Positions 51,647-62,103 are shown, counted from the stretch's first letter. The stretch: DNA of 64,000 nt from Luteimonas sp. ANT-B3E (GCA_001683895.1 LXQJ01000050.1:19569-83568); one strand, 5' to 3'. The notes: generated by a model not told the origin, from the letters alone. Numbers and translations: made by a program.

Positions 51647-53791
51647 ATGACCCGATCGTCCATCCGCCGCACCCCCCTGTTCCTCGCCCTCGCCTTCGTG
51701 ATGCTGCCGGCCGCCGCTCAGGAGGACCCGCGTCACGATGGCGTGGTCGACCTGTCGCAGGTAATCGTCCGCGCCAACCCGCTGTTGCGCACCGCCGAGG
51801 ACCTGACTCGCCCTGTCGAGGTGCTGGCCGGCGAGCAGCTCGATGCCGCCAAGGCGAACTCGCTCGGCGAGACCGTGTCGCGACTGCCCGGCGTGCAGTC
51901 CTCGTACTTCGGGCCCGGCGTCGGACGGCCGATCATCCGCGGCCTCGATGGCCCGCGCGTGCAGGTACTGAGCGACGGCCTGGCCTCGGGCGACGTGTCC
52001 ACCGTGAGCGTCGACCATGCGGTCACGCTGGAGCCGTTCCTCGCCGAGCAGATCGAGGTGCTCAAGGGCCCGGCGACCCTGCTCTACGGCAGTGGCGCGA
52101 TCGGCGGCGCGGTCAACGTCATCGACGGCCGCATCCCGGAGCGCGTGACCGCGCAGCCGCTGCAGGGTCGCGCGGAACTCCGCGCCGGCAGCGTCAACAA
52201 CGAGCGCACCGGCATGTTCCGCCTCGACGGCACCTCGGCGTCTGGCAACATGGTTTTCCACGCCGACGCGCTGCATCGCGAGACCGGCGACTACGACATC
52301 CCGGGCATGGCGATCGCGCATGGCGACCATGAGGATGAGGACGACGAGGACGGCGAGTCCGGCGTCCTGCGCAACAGCTTCGTGCGCACCGACAGCGGCG
52401 CGCTCGGCGTCTCGTACGTCGGCGACCGCGGCTTCATCGGTGTCGGCGCCAGCCTGTTCAACACCCGCTACGGCATCCCGGCAGGCGCCCACGAAGAGCA
52501 TGGCGACGAGGACCACGAGGAAGAAGATGAGGACGAAGAGCTCGTCAGCATCCGCATGGACCAGCGCCGCAGCGAGGTCCGTGGCGGCCTGGAGGACCTC
52601 GGCGTCTTCCAGTCACTGCGTTTCAAGGTCGCGAAAACCGATTACACGCACACCGAGTTCGAGGGCGACGAGGTCGGCACCGTCTTCGACAACGACTCGC
52701 TTGAGGGCCGCGTCGAGCTGGTGCATCAGGACTGGTCCGGTTGGGACGGCGCCTTTGGCGTGCAGGGCGTGCGCCGTGACTTCAACGCGGTGGGCGACGA
52801 GGCATTTGTCCCGGCGTCTGAAACCCGCGACCTTGGCGTCTTCTACATCGGCGAGCGCGCCTTCGGCGCAGTGAACCTGGAACTCGGCGCCCGCCACGAC
52901 CGCAACAAGATCGATGTCGATCCCGAGGAGGCGATCGGCGGCTCGCGTGATTTCAGCGCCACCAGCCTGTCGGCGGCGGCGCGCTGGAACCTGGGCGAAG
53001 ACTTCCACCTGTCGCTCGGCGTCGACCGTGCGCAGCGCACCCCGGTCGCCGAGGAGCTTTACTCGGAGGGGCTGCACGTGGCCACAAACAGCTTCGAATT
53101 CGGCAACCCCGACCTCGACGTGGAGACCGCCAACCGCGCCGAGATTGGCGCCCATTGGCACCCAGGCCCGCTGCGCGTCAGCGCATCGCTGTACCAGGTG
53201 CGCTTCGACGACTTCATCTACCTTGCCGACACCGGCATCGAGGAGGACGGCTCGCCGGCCCGGGTGTGGAACCAGTCCGACGCGCGCTTCACCGGCGGCG
53301 AGATCGACGTGCAGTGGACGTTCCTTCAGAACGACACCGGTCGCTGGAGCGCGCGTGCTTTTGGCGACATGGTCCGCGGCAAGCTGACCGGCAGCGGTAT
53401 GCGCGAAGTGGCGTTCGCGATCGAAGAGGACGGCGAGGTCGAGGAGTTCATCGGCCAGATCGCCCTCGACGGCAACCTGCCGCGCATTGCGCCGTCGCGA
53501 CTCGGTGCCGAACTCGCCTGGGCGGGTAGCCAGTGGCGCGCGGGCATCGGCGCCATCCGCCATGCGAAGCAGGACGATGTCGCCGCGTTCGAGGAGCAGA
53601 CCGCCGGCTACACGCTGGTCAATGCCAACCTCGCCTGGCACCTAGACACCGCTGGCGGCAATGCGCTGGAGCTGTTTGTCGACGGCACCAATCTGCTCGA
53701 CAAGGAGGCGCGCCCGCACACGTCTTTTCTCAAGAGCGTAGCGCCCCTGCCGGGCCGCGGAGTCTCCGCCGGCATCCGCGTCTTCTTCTAA
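51647..53791 (+). CDS. znuD: TonB-dependent receptor, ZnuD-like zinc receptor
   Basis: The 714-residue outer membrane receptor has a signal peptide (FLALAFVMLPAAAQ), a plug domain (SLGETVSRLPGVQSSYFGPG, GRPIIRGLDGPRVQVL) and a 22-strand barrel ending in F (SAGIRVFF). Two extracellular loops carry metal-binding His/Asp/Glu runs (HGDHEDEDDEDGE and HEEHGDEDHEEEDEDEE), a hallmark of ZnuD zinc receptors. It would import zinc across the outer membrane using TonB energy. A Zur-like box precedes it, a terminator follows, and zur itself lies 170 bases downstream on the opposite strand. Confidence 0.88.
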   Translation: MTRSSIRRTPLFLALAFVMLPAAAQEDPRHDGVVDLSQVIVRANPLLRTAEDLTRPVEVLAGEQLDAAKANSLGETVSRLPGVQSSYFGPGVGRPIIRGLDGPRVQVLSDGLASGDVSTVSVDHAVTLEPFLAEQIEVLKGPATLLYGSGAIGGAVNVIDGRIPERVTAQPLQGRAELRAGSVNNERTGMFRLDGTSASGNMVFHADALHRETGDYDIPGMAIAHGDHEDEDDEDGESGVLRNSFVRTDSGALGVSYVGDRGFIGVGASLFNTRYGIPAGAHEEHGDEDHEEEDEDEELVSIRMDQRRSEVRGGLEDLGVFQSLRFKVAKTDYTHTEFEGDEVGTVFDNDSLEGRVELVHQDWSGWDGAFGVQGVRRDFNAVGDEAFVPASETRDLGVFYIGERAFGAVNLELGARHDRNKIDVDPEEAIGGSRDFSATSLSAAARWNLGEDFHLSLGVDRAQRTPVAEELYSEGLHVATNSFEFGNPDLDVETANRAEIGAHWHPGPLRVSASLYQVRFDDFIYLADTGIEEDGSPARVWNQSDARFTGGEIDVQWTFLQNDTGRWSARAFGDMVRGKLTGSGMREVAFAIEEDGEVEEFIGQIALDGNLPRIAPSRLGAELAWAGSQWRAGIGAIRHAKQDDVAAFEEQTAGYTLVNANLAWHLDTAGGNALELFVDGTNLLDKEARPHTSFLKSVAPLPGRGVSAGIRVFF

Positions 53792-53887
53792 AAGCACGCA
53801 TCGCTCACCCGCTCCACTGGAATCCAGACCAAGAACCGTCAAACGGTCATCTATGATCCTCGCTGCCGCGAAGGTCCGCCGCGCTCC

Positions 53888-53919
53888 CCGCGTGCCGGAC
53901 CGACGCGGCATCTTTTTTT
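53888..53919 (+). terminator. Rho-independent terminator after the znuD-like gene
   Basis: CCGCGT and ACGCGG arms (9-base loop) are followed by a run of seven T at 53913-53919. It lies about 100 bases after the receptor stop, reading in the + direction, and before the 3' end of the convergent zur gene. Confidence 0.7.
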
Positions 53920-53958
53920 GCCCGCGCTGCAGGCGGCTGCCGTGTTCCCCTCAGCCTC

Positions 53959-54450
53959 TCAGCGCGCGGCGCACGCCGCGCACAGCCCGTGCACTTCCAG
54001 CGTCTGCGCCTGCGGCACGAACCCGAGCGCGCGGGCGCGCGCATCCAGCGCCTTCACCACCGCCTCGTCCTCGAGCTCGACCGCGCTGTGGCAGCTGTCG
54101 CAGATCAGGAACGGCACCGAATGCTGCGCGGTATCCGGGTGGTGACAGGCCACAAAGGCATTGACCGACTGCAGTTTGTGGATGAAGCCGTTGGCCAGCA
54201 GGAAATCCAGCGCACGGTAGACGGTCGGCGGCGCCGCGGCGCCCGGACCCTCGCCGTCGCGCACAAGATCCAGCAGTTCGTAGGCCTTGATCGGCGCACC
54301 GGCGTCGGCGATGAAGCCGAGCACGCGGGCGCGGATCGGCGTCAGCCGCAGCCCGCGCTCGACACAGGCGCGCTCCACCGCTGCAACGAAGCTCGCGCCG
54401 TCGTGGACATGGTGGCGCGGAGCGGTGCAGGCATGGGATGTCTTCGGCAT
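53959..54450 (-). CDS. zur: Fur-family zinc uptake regulator Zur
   Basis: The 163-residue protein has the Fur winged-helix domain (GLRLTPIRARVLGFI, TVYRALDFLLANGFIHKL) and the dimerisation domain with the structural zinc cysteines CDSCHS and the C-terminal CAACA. The histidines in ACHHPDTAQHS fit the sensing site. The ACHH and Cys pattern and the neighbourhood fit Zur rather than Fur. Zur represses zinc uptake genes when zinc is plentiful, and the ZnuD-like gene is the natural target. It lies 31 bases after gltX on the same strand. Confidence 0.87.
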   Translation of the reverse strand: MPKTSHACTAPRHHVHDGASFVAAVERACVERGLRLTPIRARVLGFIADAGAPIKAYELLDLVRDGEGPGAAAPPTVYRALDFLLANGFIHKLQSVNAFVACHHPDTAQHSVPFLICDSCHSAVELEDEAVVKALDARARALGFVPQAQTLEVHGLCAACAAR

Positions 54451-54481
54451 GGATGGATCATGGTGGCAAGGCGCCGCCGAC

Positions 54482-55903
54482 TCAACCGGTGCCCTCGTCG
54501 GCGGCCGCCGTAATGAGCGACATCGCGGTGTCAATGCGCGTCAACGCCTGCTCGCGCCCTGCCAGATAGACCGTGTGCGCGATGTCCGGACTGACCTGGG
54601 TACCAGTGATCGCCACGCGCAGCGGCTGCGCCACCTTGCCCATGCCCAGGCCGCTGGCGGCCACCACATCGTGGAACGCGGCGTCGATGGCCGCGACGGT
54701 CCACGCCGGCAGTGCCGCGAAGCGCGCGCGCGCATCGGCGAGCGCGGCGAGCGACTCCGGCTTCAGGTGCCTGGCGACCGCCTTGTCGTCGTACGCCGAC
54801 AGCGGCTGGAACCACACCGCCGCGCGCTCGGCCATTTCGGCCAGCGTCTGCACGCGCTCGCGCAGCGCCAGCACCACGTCGGCGGCGGACGGCCCGGCGG
54901 AGAGGTCGTAGCCGCGCGCGCGCAGGTGCCAGTCGAGGTGTACCGCGACCGCGGCAGGGTCATCTGACTTGAGGTACTGCTGGTTGAGCCAGCCGAGCTT
55001 GGCCATGTCCAGCCGCGCGGCCTTGGCGTTGACGTCGGCGAGGTCGAACAGCTGCCGCATCTCGTCGACCGAGAAGATCTCCTGGTCGCCGTGCGACCAG
55101 CCCAGCCGCACGAGGTAGTTCAGCAGCGCGTGCGGCAGGTAGCCGGCGTCGCGGTACTGCATCACGTCGGCGGCGCCAGTGCGCTTGGACAGCTTGGCGC
55201 CGTGCTCGTCGAGGATCATCGGCAGGTGCGAGAACGCCGGCACCCCGGCGCCGAGCGCGTGGTAGATGTTGATCTGCCGCGGCGTGTTGTTGACGTGGTC
55301 GTCGCCGCGGACAACGTCGGTGATGCCCATGTCCAGGTCGTCGACGACGACCGCGAAGTTGTACGTCGCGTAGCCGTCGGGACGGAAGATCACCAGATCG
55401 TCGAGCTCGCTGTTGGCGATCTCGATCCGCCCCTTGACCTTGTCGTCCCAGGCAACCGTGCCCTCCAGCGGATTCTTCAGGCGGATGACGCGGTCCGGAT
55501 CGTCGCGTCGGGGCTCGTTGCGCTCGCGGTATGCCCCGTTGTAGCGCGGCTTGGCGCCGGCGGCCATGGCGGCCTCCCGCATGGCCTCCAGCTCGGCCTT
55601 GGATTCGTATGCGTAATAGGCCTGCCCGTTGGCAACCAGCTGCTCGGCGACTGCGCGGTAGCGGTCCAGCCGATGGGTCTGGTAGACCGGGCCCTCGTCG
55701 TAGTCCAGCCCCAGCCAGTCCATCGCCTCGAGGATCGCGTCGATCGCGGCCTGGGTGCTGCGCTCGCGGTCGGTGTCTTCGATGCGCAGGATGCACTGCC
55801 CGCCGCGGCGCCGCGCCTCGAGCCAGCAGTACAGCGCGGTGCGCGCGCCACCGATGTGCAGGTAGCCGGTGGGGCTGGGGGCGAAGCGGGTGCGGCAGGA
55901 CAT
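54482..55903 (-). CDS. gltX: Glutamate--tRNA ligase
   Basis: The 473-residue class I synthetase has the HIGH-equivalent [15 protein letters not shown] at the N-terminus, KMSKS-equivalent KLSKRTGA in the middle, and the discriminating anticodon-binding C-terminal half. It charges tRNA-Glu. The start at 55903 was taken because the protein begins [12 protein letters not shown] as homologues do; the longer open frame to 55960 overlaps the divergent lpxH gene. Confidence 0.96.
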   Translation of the reverse strand: MSCRTRFAPSPTGYLHIGGARTALYCWLEARRRGGQCILRIEDTDRERSTQAAIDAILEAMDWLGLDYDEGPVYQTHRLDRYRAVAEQLVANGQAYYAYESKAELEAMREAAMAAGAKPRYNGAYRERNEPRRDDPDRVIRLKNPLEGTVAWDDKVKGRIEIANSELDDLVIFRPDGYATYNFAVVVDDLDMGITDVVRGDDHVNNTPRQINIYHALGAGVPAFSHLPMILDEHGAKLSKRTGAADVMQYRDAGYLPHALLNYLVRLGWSHGDQEIFSVDEMRQLFDLADVNAKAARLDMAKLGWLNQQYLKSDDPAAVAVHLDWHLRARGYDLSAGPSAADVVLALRERVQTLAEMAERAAVWFQPLSAYDDKAVARHLKPESLAALADARARFAALPAWTVAAIDAAFHDVVAASGLGMGKVAQPLRVAITGTQVSPDIAHTVYLAGREQALTRIDTAMSLITAAADEGTG

Positions 55904-55959
55904 GCGGGGGCTCGCGGCGCGGCGGGGACGGCATGTTACCGGACGGCTAGAATCCGCCA

Positions 55960-56685
55960 ATGGCGACGCTCTTCATCTCCGACCTGCATCTGGACGCGGC
56001 GCGGCCGCACGCCACCGAGATGTTTGCGGCGTTTGTCGACGGAGCCGCGCGTGGCGCCGAGGCGCTGTACATCCTCGGCGACCTGTTCGAGGCCTGGGTC
56101 GGCGACGACGACCCCTCGCCCGTCGGCGCGCTCGTCGCCGGGCGCCTGCGTGCGCTGGCCGACAGCGGCGTCGCGGTGTTCTTCATGCACGGCAACCGCG
56201 ACTTCCTGGTGGGCCCCGATTTCGCCAACCGCGCCGGCATGACGCTGCTGCACGACCCGTCGCAGCTGACGCTGCACGGCCGAGGCATCGCGCTGATGCA
56301 CGGCGACACGCTGTGCATCGACGATGCGCAGTACCAGGCGTTCCGCCGTCAGACCCGCCACCCGGACTGGCAGGCCCGATTCCTGGCGCAGCCACTGTCC
56401 GCACGGCGGGCCTTCGCGGAAGCCGCGCGCAGCGCGAGCGCGCAGCGCCAGGGTGCGCTGCGCGAAGCCGGCACGATGGAAGCAATCACCGACGTCTCGC
56501 CGATCGCCGTCGCCGAGGCCTTCGCGCGCACTGGCGCGGCGGTGCTGGTCCACGGTCATACCCATCGCCCCGCGATCCACCATGACGGCGGCCGCACCCG
56601 CGTGGTGCTGGGCGACTGGTATGAGCAGGGCTCGGTGCTGCACGTGGACGCGCACGGAATGGGGCTCGACGCGCTCCCGGCGTGA
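55960..56685 (+). CDS. lpxH: UDP-2,3-diacylglucosamine diphosphatase LpxH
   Basis: The 241-residue calcineurin-like phosphoesterase has all metal motifs: [37 protein letters not shown] and [11 protein letters not shown]. LpxH hydrolyses UDP-2,3-diacylglucosamine to lipid X in lipid A synthesis, acting at the inner face of the membrane. It is divergent from gltX, with a 56-base gap. Confidence 0.95.
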   Translation: MATLFISDLHLDAARPHATEMFAAFVDGAARGAEALYILGDLFEAWVGDDDPSPVGALVAGRLRALADSGVAVFFMHGNRDFLVGPDFANRAGMTLLHDPSQLTLHGRGIALMHGDTLCIDDAQYQAFRRQTRHPDWQARFLAQPLSARRAFAEAARSASAQRQGALREAGTMEAITDVSPIAVAEAFARTGAAVLVHGHTHRPAIHHDGGRTRVVLGDWYEQGSVLHVDAHGMGLDALPA

Positions 56686-56706
56686 CCCGGCATCCGGCAT
56701 CGCGCC

Positions 56707-57522
56707 CTAGATCGAAAGATCCTGCAGCGCGCGCAGCTCGTCGGCGCTGAACCCGGCGGCGCTGCGCGCGTCGAGGTTGAACGGGCCGCGCAGCGCCCCC
56801 CGCGCGTAGTCGTCCAGCAGCGCGCGGAACCGCGGCTCCGGCGCGATGCCTGCGCGTGCGCAGCACCAGCGGAACCAGCGGCTGCCGGCAGCGACGTGCG
56901 CCACCTCCTCGTCCAGGATCACCGCCAGGATGCCGGCGGTGGCGTCGTCGCCCAGACCACGCAGGCGGTCGATCATCCCTGGCGTCACGTCGAGGCCGCG
57001 GGCCTCCAGGACCCGCGGCACCAGCGCCATCCGCGCGATGACATCTCCCGCGGTCTGCTCGGCCATCTCCCACAGGCCGTTGTGGGCATCGAAATCGCCG
57101 TAGTCGTGCCCAAGCGCCTGCAGCCGCGTGCGCAGCATGGAGAAGTGCCGCGCCTCGTCGGCCGCGATGCCGACCCAGTCGGCGTAGTACGCATCGGGCA
57201 TGCCGCGGAAGCGGTAGACCGCGTCCCAGCCAAGGTCGATGGCGTTGAACTCGATGTGCGCGATGGCATGCACGAACGCGGCGCGGCCCACCGCACTGCC
57301 GAGGCCGCGCTGCGGCAGCGATCGCGGCGGCACCCGCGCCGGGCGCGCCGGGCGCCCGGGCATCGCGATCGGCCGCGGCGCCGGCGCGTCGGGGTCGATC
57401 GCCAGCCGGCCCGCGGCGAAGGCCGCAGCAGCGGCGGCGGTCGTGGCGACCTTGGCGTCAGCTGATGCGGCGTCCAGGCAGGCGCGCGCGGCGTCGAACA
57501 GCGACCCGCCGTCCACGCTCAC
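56707..57522 (-). CDS. DUF455 ferritin-like protein
   Basis: The 271-residue protein has a ferritin-like four-helix bundle with two di-iron type motifs: [20 protein letters not shown] and [18 protein letters not shown], plus [16 protein letters not shown]. This matches the DUF455/COG2833 family, related in fold to MiaE-like hydroxylases; the activity is unknown. The GTG at 57522 overlaps the purF stop as GTGA and has the sequence V-S-V-D-G-G, where the family begins. It is the last gene of the purF operon. Confidence 0.8.
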   Translation of the reverse strand: MSVDGGSLFDAARACLDAASADAKVATTAAAAAAFAAGRLAIDPDAPAPRPIAMPGRPARPARVPPRSLPQRGLGSAVGRAAFVHAIAHIEFNAIDLGWDAVYRFRGMPDAYYADWVGIAADEARHFSMLRTRLQALGHDYGDFDAHNGLWEMAEQTAGDVIARMALVPRVLEARGLDVTPGMIDRLRGLGDDATAGILAVILDEEVAHVAAGSRWFRWCCARAGIAPEPRFRALLDDYARGALRGPFNLDARSAAGFSADELRALQDLSI

Positions 57523-58991
57523 GACGCCACGCGGCGCTTGCGCTTGGCCTCGTCGGAGCGCAGCTGCTGGATGCGCTCGAAATAACCCGGTTCGATGCCG
57601 GTCACGTACTCGCCGCTGAAGCACGAGCTGTCGAACTTCCGGCCCGGGAACTTCGGCCCGGCGACCGCCGATTCGAGATCCACGAGGTCCTGGTAGACCA
57701 GCCAGTCGCAGCCCAGGAACGCCTCGATCTCGGACTCGCTGCGGCCGTTGGCCACCAGCTCGTCGACCGACGGCATATCGATGCCGTAGATGTTGGGGTA
57801 GCGCACCGGCGGCGCCGCGGACGCCAGGTAGACCTTGCGCGCGCCGGCGTCGCGCGCCATCTGCACGATCTGCTTCGATGTCGTGCCGCGCACGATCGAA
57901 TCGTCGACCAGCAGCACCACGCGGTTGCGGAATTCCAGCGGGATCGGGTTGAGCTTGCGCTTCACCGACTTCGCGCGCTCGCCCTGCCCCGGCATGATGA
58001 AGGTGCGGCCGACATAGCGGTTCTTGATGAAGCCCTCGCGGTACTTCACGTCAAGCACGTTGGCGATCTCGAGCGCGGAGTCGCGCGAGGTGTCCGGGAT
58101 CGGGATCACCACGTCGATGTCGTGGTCCGGGCGCAGGCGCAGGATCTTCTCGCCCAGCGTCACGCCCATCCGCATCCGCGCCTTGTGCACCGAGATGTCC
58201 TCCATCATCGAGTCGGGACGCGCGAAGTACACGTACTCGAAGATGCACGGCGCGCGCTCCTGCGGCGCGGCGCACGCGCGGTGATGCAACTCGCCGCGCG
58301 GCGTGACCACGATGCCTTCGCCCGGGGCGACGTCGCGCAGGTGCTCGAAACCGAGGATGTCGAGCGCCACCGACTCCGACGCGATCGCGTACTCCGTGCC
58401 CTCGGGCGTGACCCGGCGGCCGAGCACCAGCGGGCGGATGCCGTGCGGGTCGCGGAAGCCGACCAGGCCCAGCCCCAGCACCGTCGCCACTGCGGCATAG
58501 CCGCCCCTGGCACGGCGGTTGACGCCCTCGATGGCGCGGAACGCCGCCTCCGGGGTCAGCGCCTGGCTGCGGTCGAGCTCGTGCGCGAAGACGTTGAGCA
58601 GCACCTCGGAATCGGAGTCGGTGTTGATGTTGCGGCGGTCGGTCTCGAACACCTCGCGGCGCAGCGCGTCGGTGTTGATCAGGTTGCCGTTATGCGCCAG
58701 CGCGATTCCGTAGGGCGAGTTGACGTAGAACGGCTGCGCCTCGTCGCTGCCCTCGCTGCCGGCGGTGGGGTAGCGGCAGTGGGCGATGCCCACGCGACCT
58801 TCCAGCAGCGACATCGCGCGCGCGTCGAAGACGTCGCGCGCCAGGCCGTTGCCCTTGTGCACGCGCAGCTGGGTGCCGTTGGCGGTGGCGATGCCCGCTG
58901 CGTCCTGCCCCCGGTGCTGGAGCACGGTCAGGCCGTCGTACAGCGCGGCGGCGACTTCGGAGGTGGCGACGATGCCGACGATGCCGCACAT
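57519..58991 (-). CDS. purF: Amidophosphoribosyltransferase PurF
   Basis: The 490-residue protein begins with Met-Cys2 (CGIVGIV), so the catalytic Cys needs only methionine removal. It shows the N-terminal glutaminase motifs ([26 protein letters not shown]) and the PRPP-binding loop [15 protein letters not shown]. It catalyses the first committed step of purine synthesis. The usual upstream neighbour cvpA is absent: only 78 bases separate it from the SPOR gene. Confidence 0.97.
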   Translation of the reverse strand: MCGIVGIVATSEVAAALYDGLTVLQHRGQDAAGIATANGTQLRVHKGNGLARDVFDARAMSLLEGRVGIAHCRYPTAGSEGSDEAQPFYVNSPYGIALAHNGNLINTDALRREVFETDRRNINTDSDSEVLLNVFAHELDRSQALTPEAAFRAIEGVNRRARGGYAAVATVLGLGLVGFRDPHGIRPLVLGRRVTPEGTEYAIASESVALDILGFEHLRDVAPGEGIVVTPRGELHHRACAAPQERAPCIFEYVYFARPDSMMEDISVHKARMRMGVTLGEKILRLRPDHDIDVVIPIPDTSRDSALEIANVLDVKYREGFIKNRYVGRTFIMPGQGERAKSVKRKLNPIPLEFRNRVVLLVDDSIVRGTTSKQIVQMARDAGARKVYLASAAPPVRYPNIYGIDMPSVDELVANGRSESEIEAFLGCDWLVYQDLVDLESAVAGPKFPGRKFDSSCFSGEYVTGIEPGYFERIQQLRSDEAKRKRRVAS

Positions 58992-59069
58992 GGCGTGGGA
59001 GTCCCGTGTTTGGAGCGGTGGTGCGCGCGGCACCCGGCGGGCGACGCGTGGCGCGGAAAGCGGCAGGCG

Positions 59070-60125
59070 TCAGGGGTGCGAGCGCACCAGTCCGTCGACA
59101 CCGAACTGCGCGCCCACCTTGGCCTTGAGCTGCTCGGCGTCGTCGCGGCCCAGCACCGGCCCGGCCTTGACCCTGGTCAGCGTGCCGCGGTCGGTCTGCA
59201 CGACTTCGGTGAACGCATTGATGCCGCCCGCACGCAGGCGATCGCGGAGCGCGGTCGCGTCGTTGGCGCTGCTGAATGCGCCAAGCTGGACCGCGAAGCC
59301 GGTGCCGGCGGCCGCGACCGGCGTCGCGGCGGCCGGGACAGGCGCCGGTGCGGAAGCCGGGGTGGGCGCAGCGGGCGTCGGGGACGGCGTCGTCGGGGCC
59401 GGGCGCGACGGCGGCAGCGCCTCTGCGATGGCGGCCGTCGCCGGGGCCGCACTGGCGGCCGGGGTCGACGGCGCCCGCGGCGTCGGGGCGCTGGCGATGC
59501 TGTCGGCGGGACCGGCGTCGAGCGAGATCACGCGCGCATCGATGCCCTGTCCCACGCGCGCAGCCGCGATGCGCGCACGTTCCGCGTCGGCCCGCGTGGC
59601 ATAGGGCCCGATGCGCACGCGCCAGGCATCACGCGTGCCGACCCGGGCCTGCTCACTGTAGGCCGGAAGCGAGGACAGACGCAGCCGGTTGACCACGGTC
59701 TCGGCATTGGCAGCGGTGGCGTAGGCGCCGAAGGCGATGGCGTAGTCGCCAGCGGCGACCGACGCCGGCAGGCGACCACCGTCGGCAGCGTCCGGCGCAC
59801 CGGCGGCGTCGGGGGCGGCGGCATCGGCATCGCCGTCGGGCCGCTCGGGCAGGATGGCGCCGGGCGCGCCCGCCGTTGCGGTATCGACCGTCGGCAGCGT
59901 GCCCGATGGATCGCGCAGCAGCCCTTCGCTCCCGACGGCGCCCGGGGTCACCAGCGGCAGGTCGCGCGTCTCATAGCCGCCGCGTGGCGCGCTGGGCATG
60001 TCCAGCGACAGGTCGGAGACGCCGCTGTCGGGCGCCGGCCCCTGCACCAGCATCGGCAGGAAGATCACCGCCAGCGCGATCAGCACCGCGGCGCCGATGA
60101 GGCGCTGTTTCAGTCGGGAATCCAT
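59070..60125 (-). CDS. SPOR-domain membrane protein, DedD-like
   Basis: The 351-residue protein has a short cytoplasmic tail, one transmembrane helix (LIGAAVLIALAVIFLPMLV), and two SPOR repeats, YAIAFGAYATAANAETVVNRL and FAVQLGAFSSANDATALRDRL, separated by an Ala/Pro-rich linker. SPOR domains bind denuded glycan strands at the division septum; DedD in E. coli assists septation. The usual number is one; here the first repeat may be a divergent copy. Start chosen at ATG 60125, with a GTG one codon earlier. Confidence 0.82.
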   Translation of the reverse strand: MDSRLKQRLIGAAVLIALAVIFLPMLVQGPAPDSGVSDLSLDMPSAPRGGYETRDLPLVTPGAVGSEGLLRDPSGTLPTVDTATAGAPGAILPERPDGDADAAAPDAAGAPDAADGGRLPASVAAGDYAIAFGAYATAANAETVVNRLRLSSLPAYSEQARVGTRDAWRVRIGPYATRADAERARIAAARVGQGIDARVISLDAGPADSIASAPTPRAPSTPAASAAPATAAIAEALPPSRPAPTTPSPTPAAPTPASAPAPVPAAATPVAAAGTGFAVQLGAFSSANDATALRDRLRAGGINAFTEVVQTDRGTLTRVKAGPVLGRDDAEQLKAKVGAQFGVDGLVRSHP

Positions 60126-60181
60126 CACGGCTCGTGGGGCGAACGGAAGGCGCGCGAATTATACGCCCGCCCCCGCGGCGC

Positions 60182-61462
60182 TCATGAACCGCGCGCGCGG
60201 AGCCAGCGCACCGCGGCGGCGGCGACCGCGAACGATCCGAACGCCAGCACGCGATCGCCGGGGTACGCCTCGCCCAGCGCCGCGTCCAGCGCAGCGTCCG
60301 TGTCGCTGTGCACCGGCGCCGCTTCCGCGGCGGTGTTGGCCAACGCCGCGCGCAGCGTCGCGCCGTCCTGCCCACGTGCACCCGCGTCCACGGTCCCGGC
60401 GAGGTGCCAGCCGTCGACCACGCCCGCCAGCGCCGCGACCACGCCACGCGCGTCCTTGTCGGCCAACGCTGCATACACCGCCAGCGTGCGCCCTGGCACT
60501 GGCGCTGCCGCCAGCGCCGCAGACAGCGTGCGCGCCGCCTGCGGGTTGTGGCCGACGTCGACCAGCACTTCGACGCCGTCGACGTGGTGCCGCTGCAGCC
60601 GCGCCGGCACCTGCGCCGCCGCGACTCCCTTGCTCCACGCCGAATCCGGCAGCGCGAGGTCGAGCGCGCGCAGCGCCGCGATCGCGGTGGCGGCGTTGCG
60701 CAGCTGCGCCGGGCCGACCAGCCGCGGCAGCGGCAGCTCGAGCGCGAACCCGGGTTCGCGCCAGCGCCAGCGGGACGGTCCGACGTCCTCATCGACCAGG
60801 AAATCACTGCCAGCGCGGATCGCCGACGCGCCGATGGCATAGGCGTGGCGCAGCACGCTGGCCGGCGGGTCGTCCTCGCCAAGGACCAGCGGCCGCCAGG
60901 CGCGCGCGATACCGGCCTTCTCGCGCCCGATCGTCTCGCGGTCGTCGCCGAGGAACGCCTGGTGGTCGAGGTCGACGGTGGTGATCACCGCGACGTCCGG
61001 ATCGACCAGGTTGACCGCGTCCAGCCGCCCGCCCAGCCCGACCTCGAGAATTGCGAGGTCCAGCGATGCGTCGGCGAACAGCCGCAGCGCGGCCAGCGTG
61101 CCGTACTCGAAATAGGTCAGCGACGCGTCTTCGCGCACGGCCTCCACCGCCTCGAATGCCGCCACCAGCGCCATGTCGCCAGCGTCGACACCATCGATGC
61201 GCACGCGCTCGTTGTAGGCCAGCAGGTGCGGCGAGGTGTAGGCACCGACGCGCAGGCCGCCGGCGCGCGCGATCGCCTCGATGAAGGCCACGGTGGAGCC
61301 CTTGCCGTTGGTGCCGGCGACAGTGACCACGTGCCGCGCCGGCCGTCCCAGCGCCATGCGCGCGGCGACCTCGCGCACCCGCTCCAGCCCCATCGCGATG
61401 GCCTGCGGATGCTGCGTCTCGATCCACGCCAGCCAGCCGGCCAGCGAGCGCGCCGTGCTCAC
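60182..61462 (-). CDS. folC: Bifunctional folylpolyglutamate/dihydrofolate synthase FolC
   Basis: The 426-residue Mur-ligase-fold protein has the ATP loop TVAGTNGKGSTVAFIEAIA, YTSPHLLAYNERVRID, the LEVGLGGRLDAVN motif and the C-terminal domain (DVGHNPQAARTL). It makes dihydrofolate and adds glutamates to folates. The GTG at 61462 overlaps the upstream phosphatase stop (GTGA) and is where homology starts; the longer open frame upstream lacks conservation. Confidence 0.93.
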   Translation of the reverse strand: MSTARSLAGWLAWIETQHPQAIAMGLERVREVAARMALGRPARHVVTVAGTNGKGSTVAFIEAIARAGGLRVGAYTSPHLLAYNERVRIDGVDAGDMALVAAFEAVEAVREDASLTYFEYGTLAALRLFADASLDLAILEVGLGGRLDAVNLVDPDVAVITTVDLDHQAFLGDDRETIGREKAGIARAWRPLVLGEDDPPASVLRHAYAIGASAIRAGSDFLVDEDVGPSRWRWREPGFALELPLPRLVGPAQLRNAATAIAALRALDLALPDSAWSKGVAAAQVPARLQRHHVDGVEVLVDVGHNPQAARTLSAALAAAPVPGRTLAVYAALADKDARGVVAALAGVVDGWHLAGTVDAGARGQDGATLRAALANTAAEAAPVHSDTDAALDAALGEAYPGDRVLAFGSFAVAAAAVRWLRARGS

Positions 61463-62103
61463 AGCGCGCGGTGCACCGCTTCGCCGAAGAACAGGGTGTG
61501 GTGGCTGCAGTCGTTGAGGCGCACCACCTCCAGCTGGTCGACCGACGGCCCCTCGAGCAGGTTCAGCGTGGTCGGCGCCTGGCGGAAGCTCCACAGCTTG
61601 AACAGCGGCAGCCCCAGCACCCGGCACAGGATCACGCGGTTGACCGCGTCGTGGGCGACCACCAGCAGCGTCTCGCCATCGCCCATGTCCTCGCATGCGG
61701 CCGCGAACGCCGGCCATGCGCGGTCCAGTACCTGCTTCAGCGACTCGCCGCCCGGCATCTGCACCTTGTCGGGCGTCTCCCGCCAGGCGCGGAACCGGTC
61801 GCCGTCGTCGGCGGCGATCTCGGCCGCCAGCTTGCCTTCCCAGCTGCCGTGCGCGATCTCCATCAACCCGTCGTCGAGCGTCAGCATCGCCGAGCGCGGC
61901 TCACCCAGTGCCAGCCGCGCGGTCTCCACCGTGCGCGACAGCGGCGACGCTACCGCGCGGTCAATGCGCACGTCGCGCAGCCGCTCACCCAGCCGCCGCG
62001 CCTGCGTGCGGCCGCTGCCGGCCAGCGGAATATCCTCCTGGCCCTGGTAGCGGCCCTCGGCGTTCCATGCGGTCTCACCGTGGCGGGCGAGCAGGATCTT
62101 CAT
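61459..62103 (-). CDS. Histidine phosphatase-family protein (phosphoglycerate mutase-like)
   Basis: The 214-residue protein has the R-H-G motif LLARHGETAWNAEGRYQG, phosphate-binding Arg in ASPLSRTVETA, the acid Glu in MEIAHGSWEGKL, and the second catalytic His in VVAHDAVNRV. Members include phosphoglycerate mutases and alpha-ribazole phosphatase; the sequence does not decide between them. The GTGA overlap shows it is co-translated with folC. Confidence 0.8.
   Translation of the reverse strand: MKILLARHGETAWNAEGRYQGQEDIPLAGSGRTQARRLGERLRDVRIDRAVASPLSRTVETARLALGEPRSAMLTLDDGLMEIAHGSWEGKLAAEIAADDGDRFRAWRETPDKVQMPGGESLKQVLDRAWPAFAAACEDMGDGETLLVVAHDAVNRVILCRVLGLPLFKLWSFRQAPTTLNLLEGPSVDQLEVVRLNDCSHHTLFFGEAVHRAL

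Noticed and set aside
57465-60842. An 1125-codon plus-strand open frame opposite purF, the SPOR gene and folC
   Set aside because: It is antisense to three well-supported genes and shows no domain.
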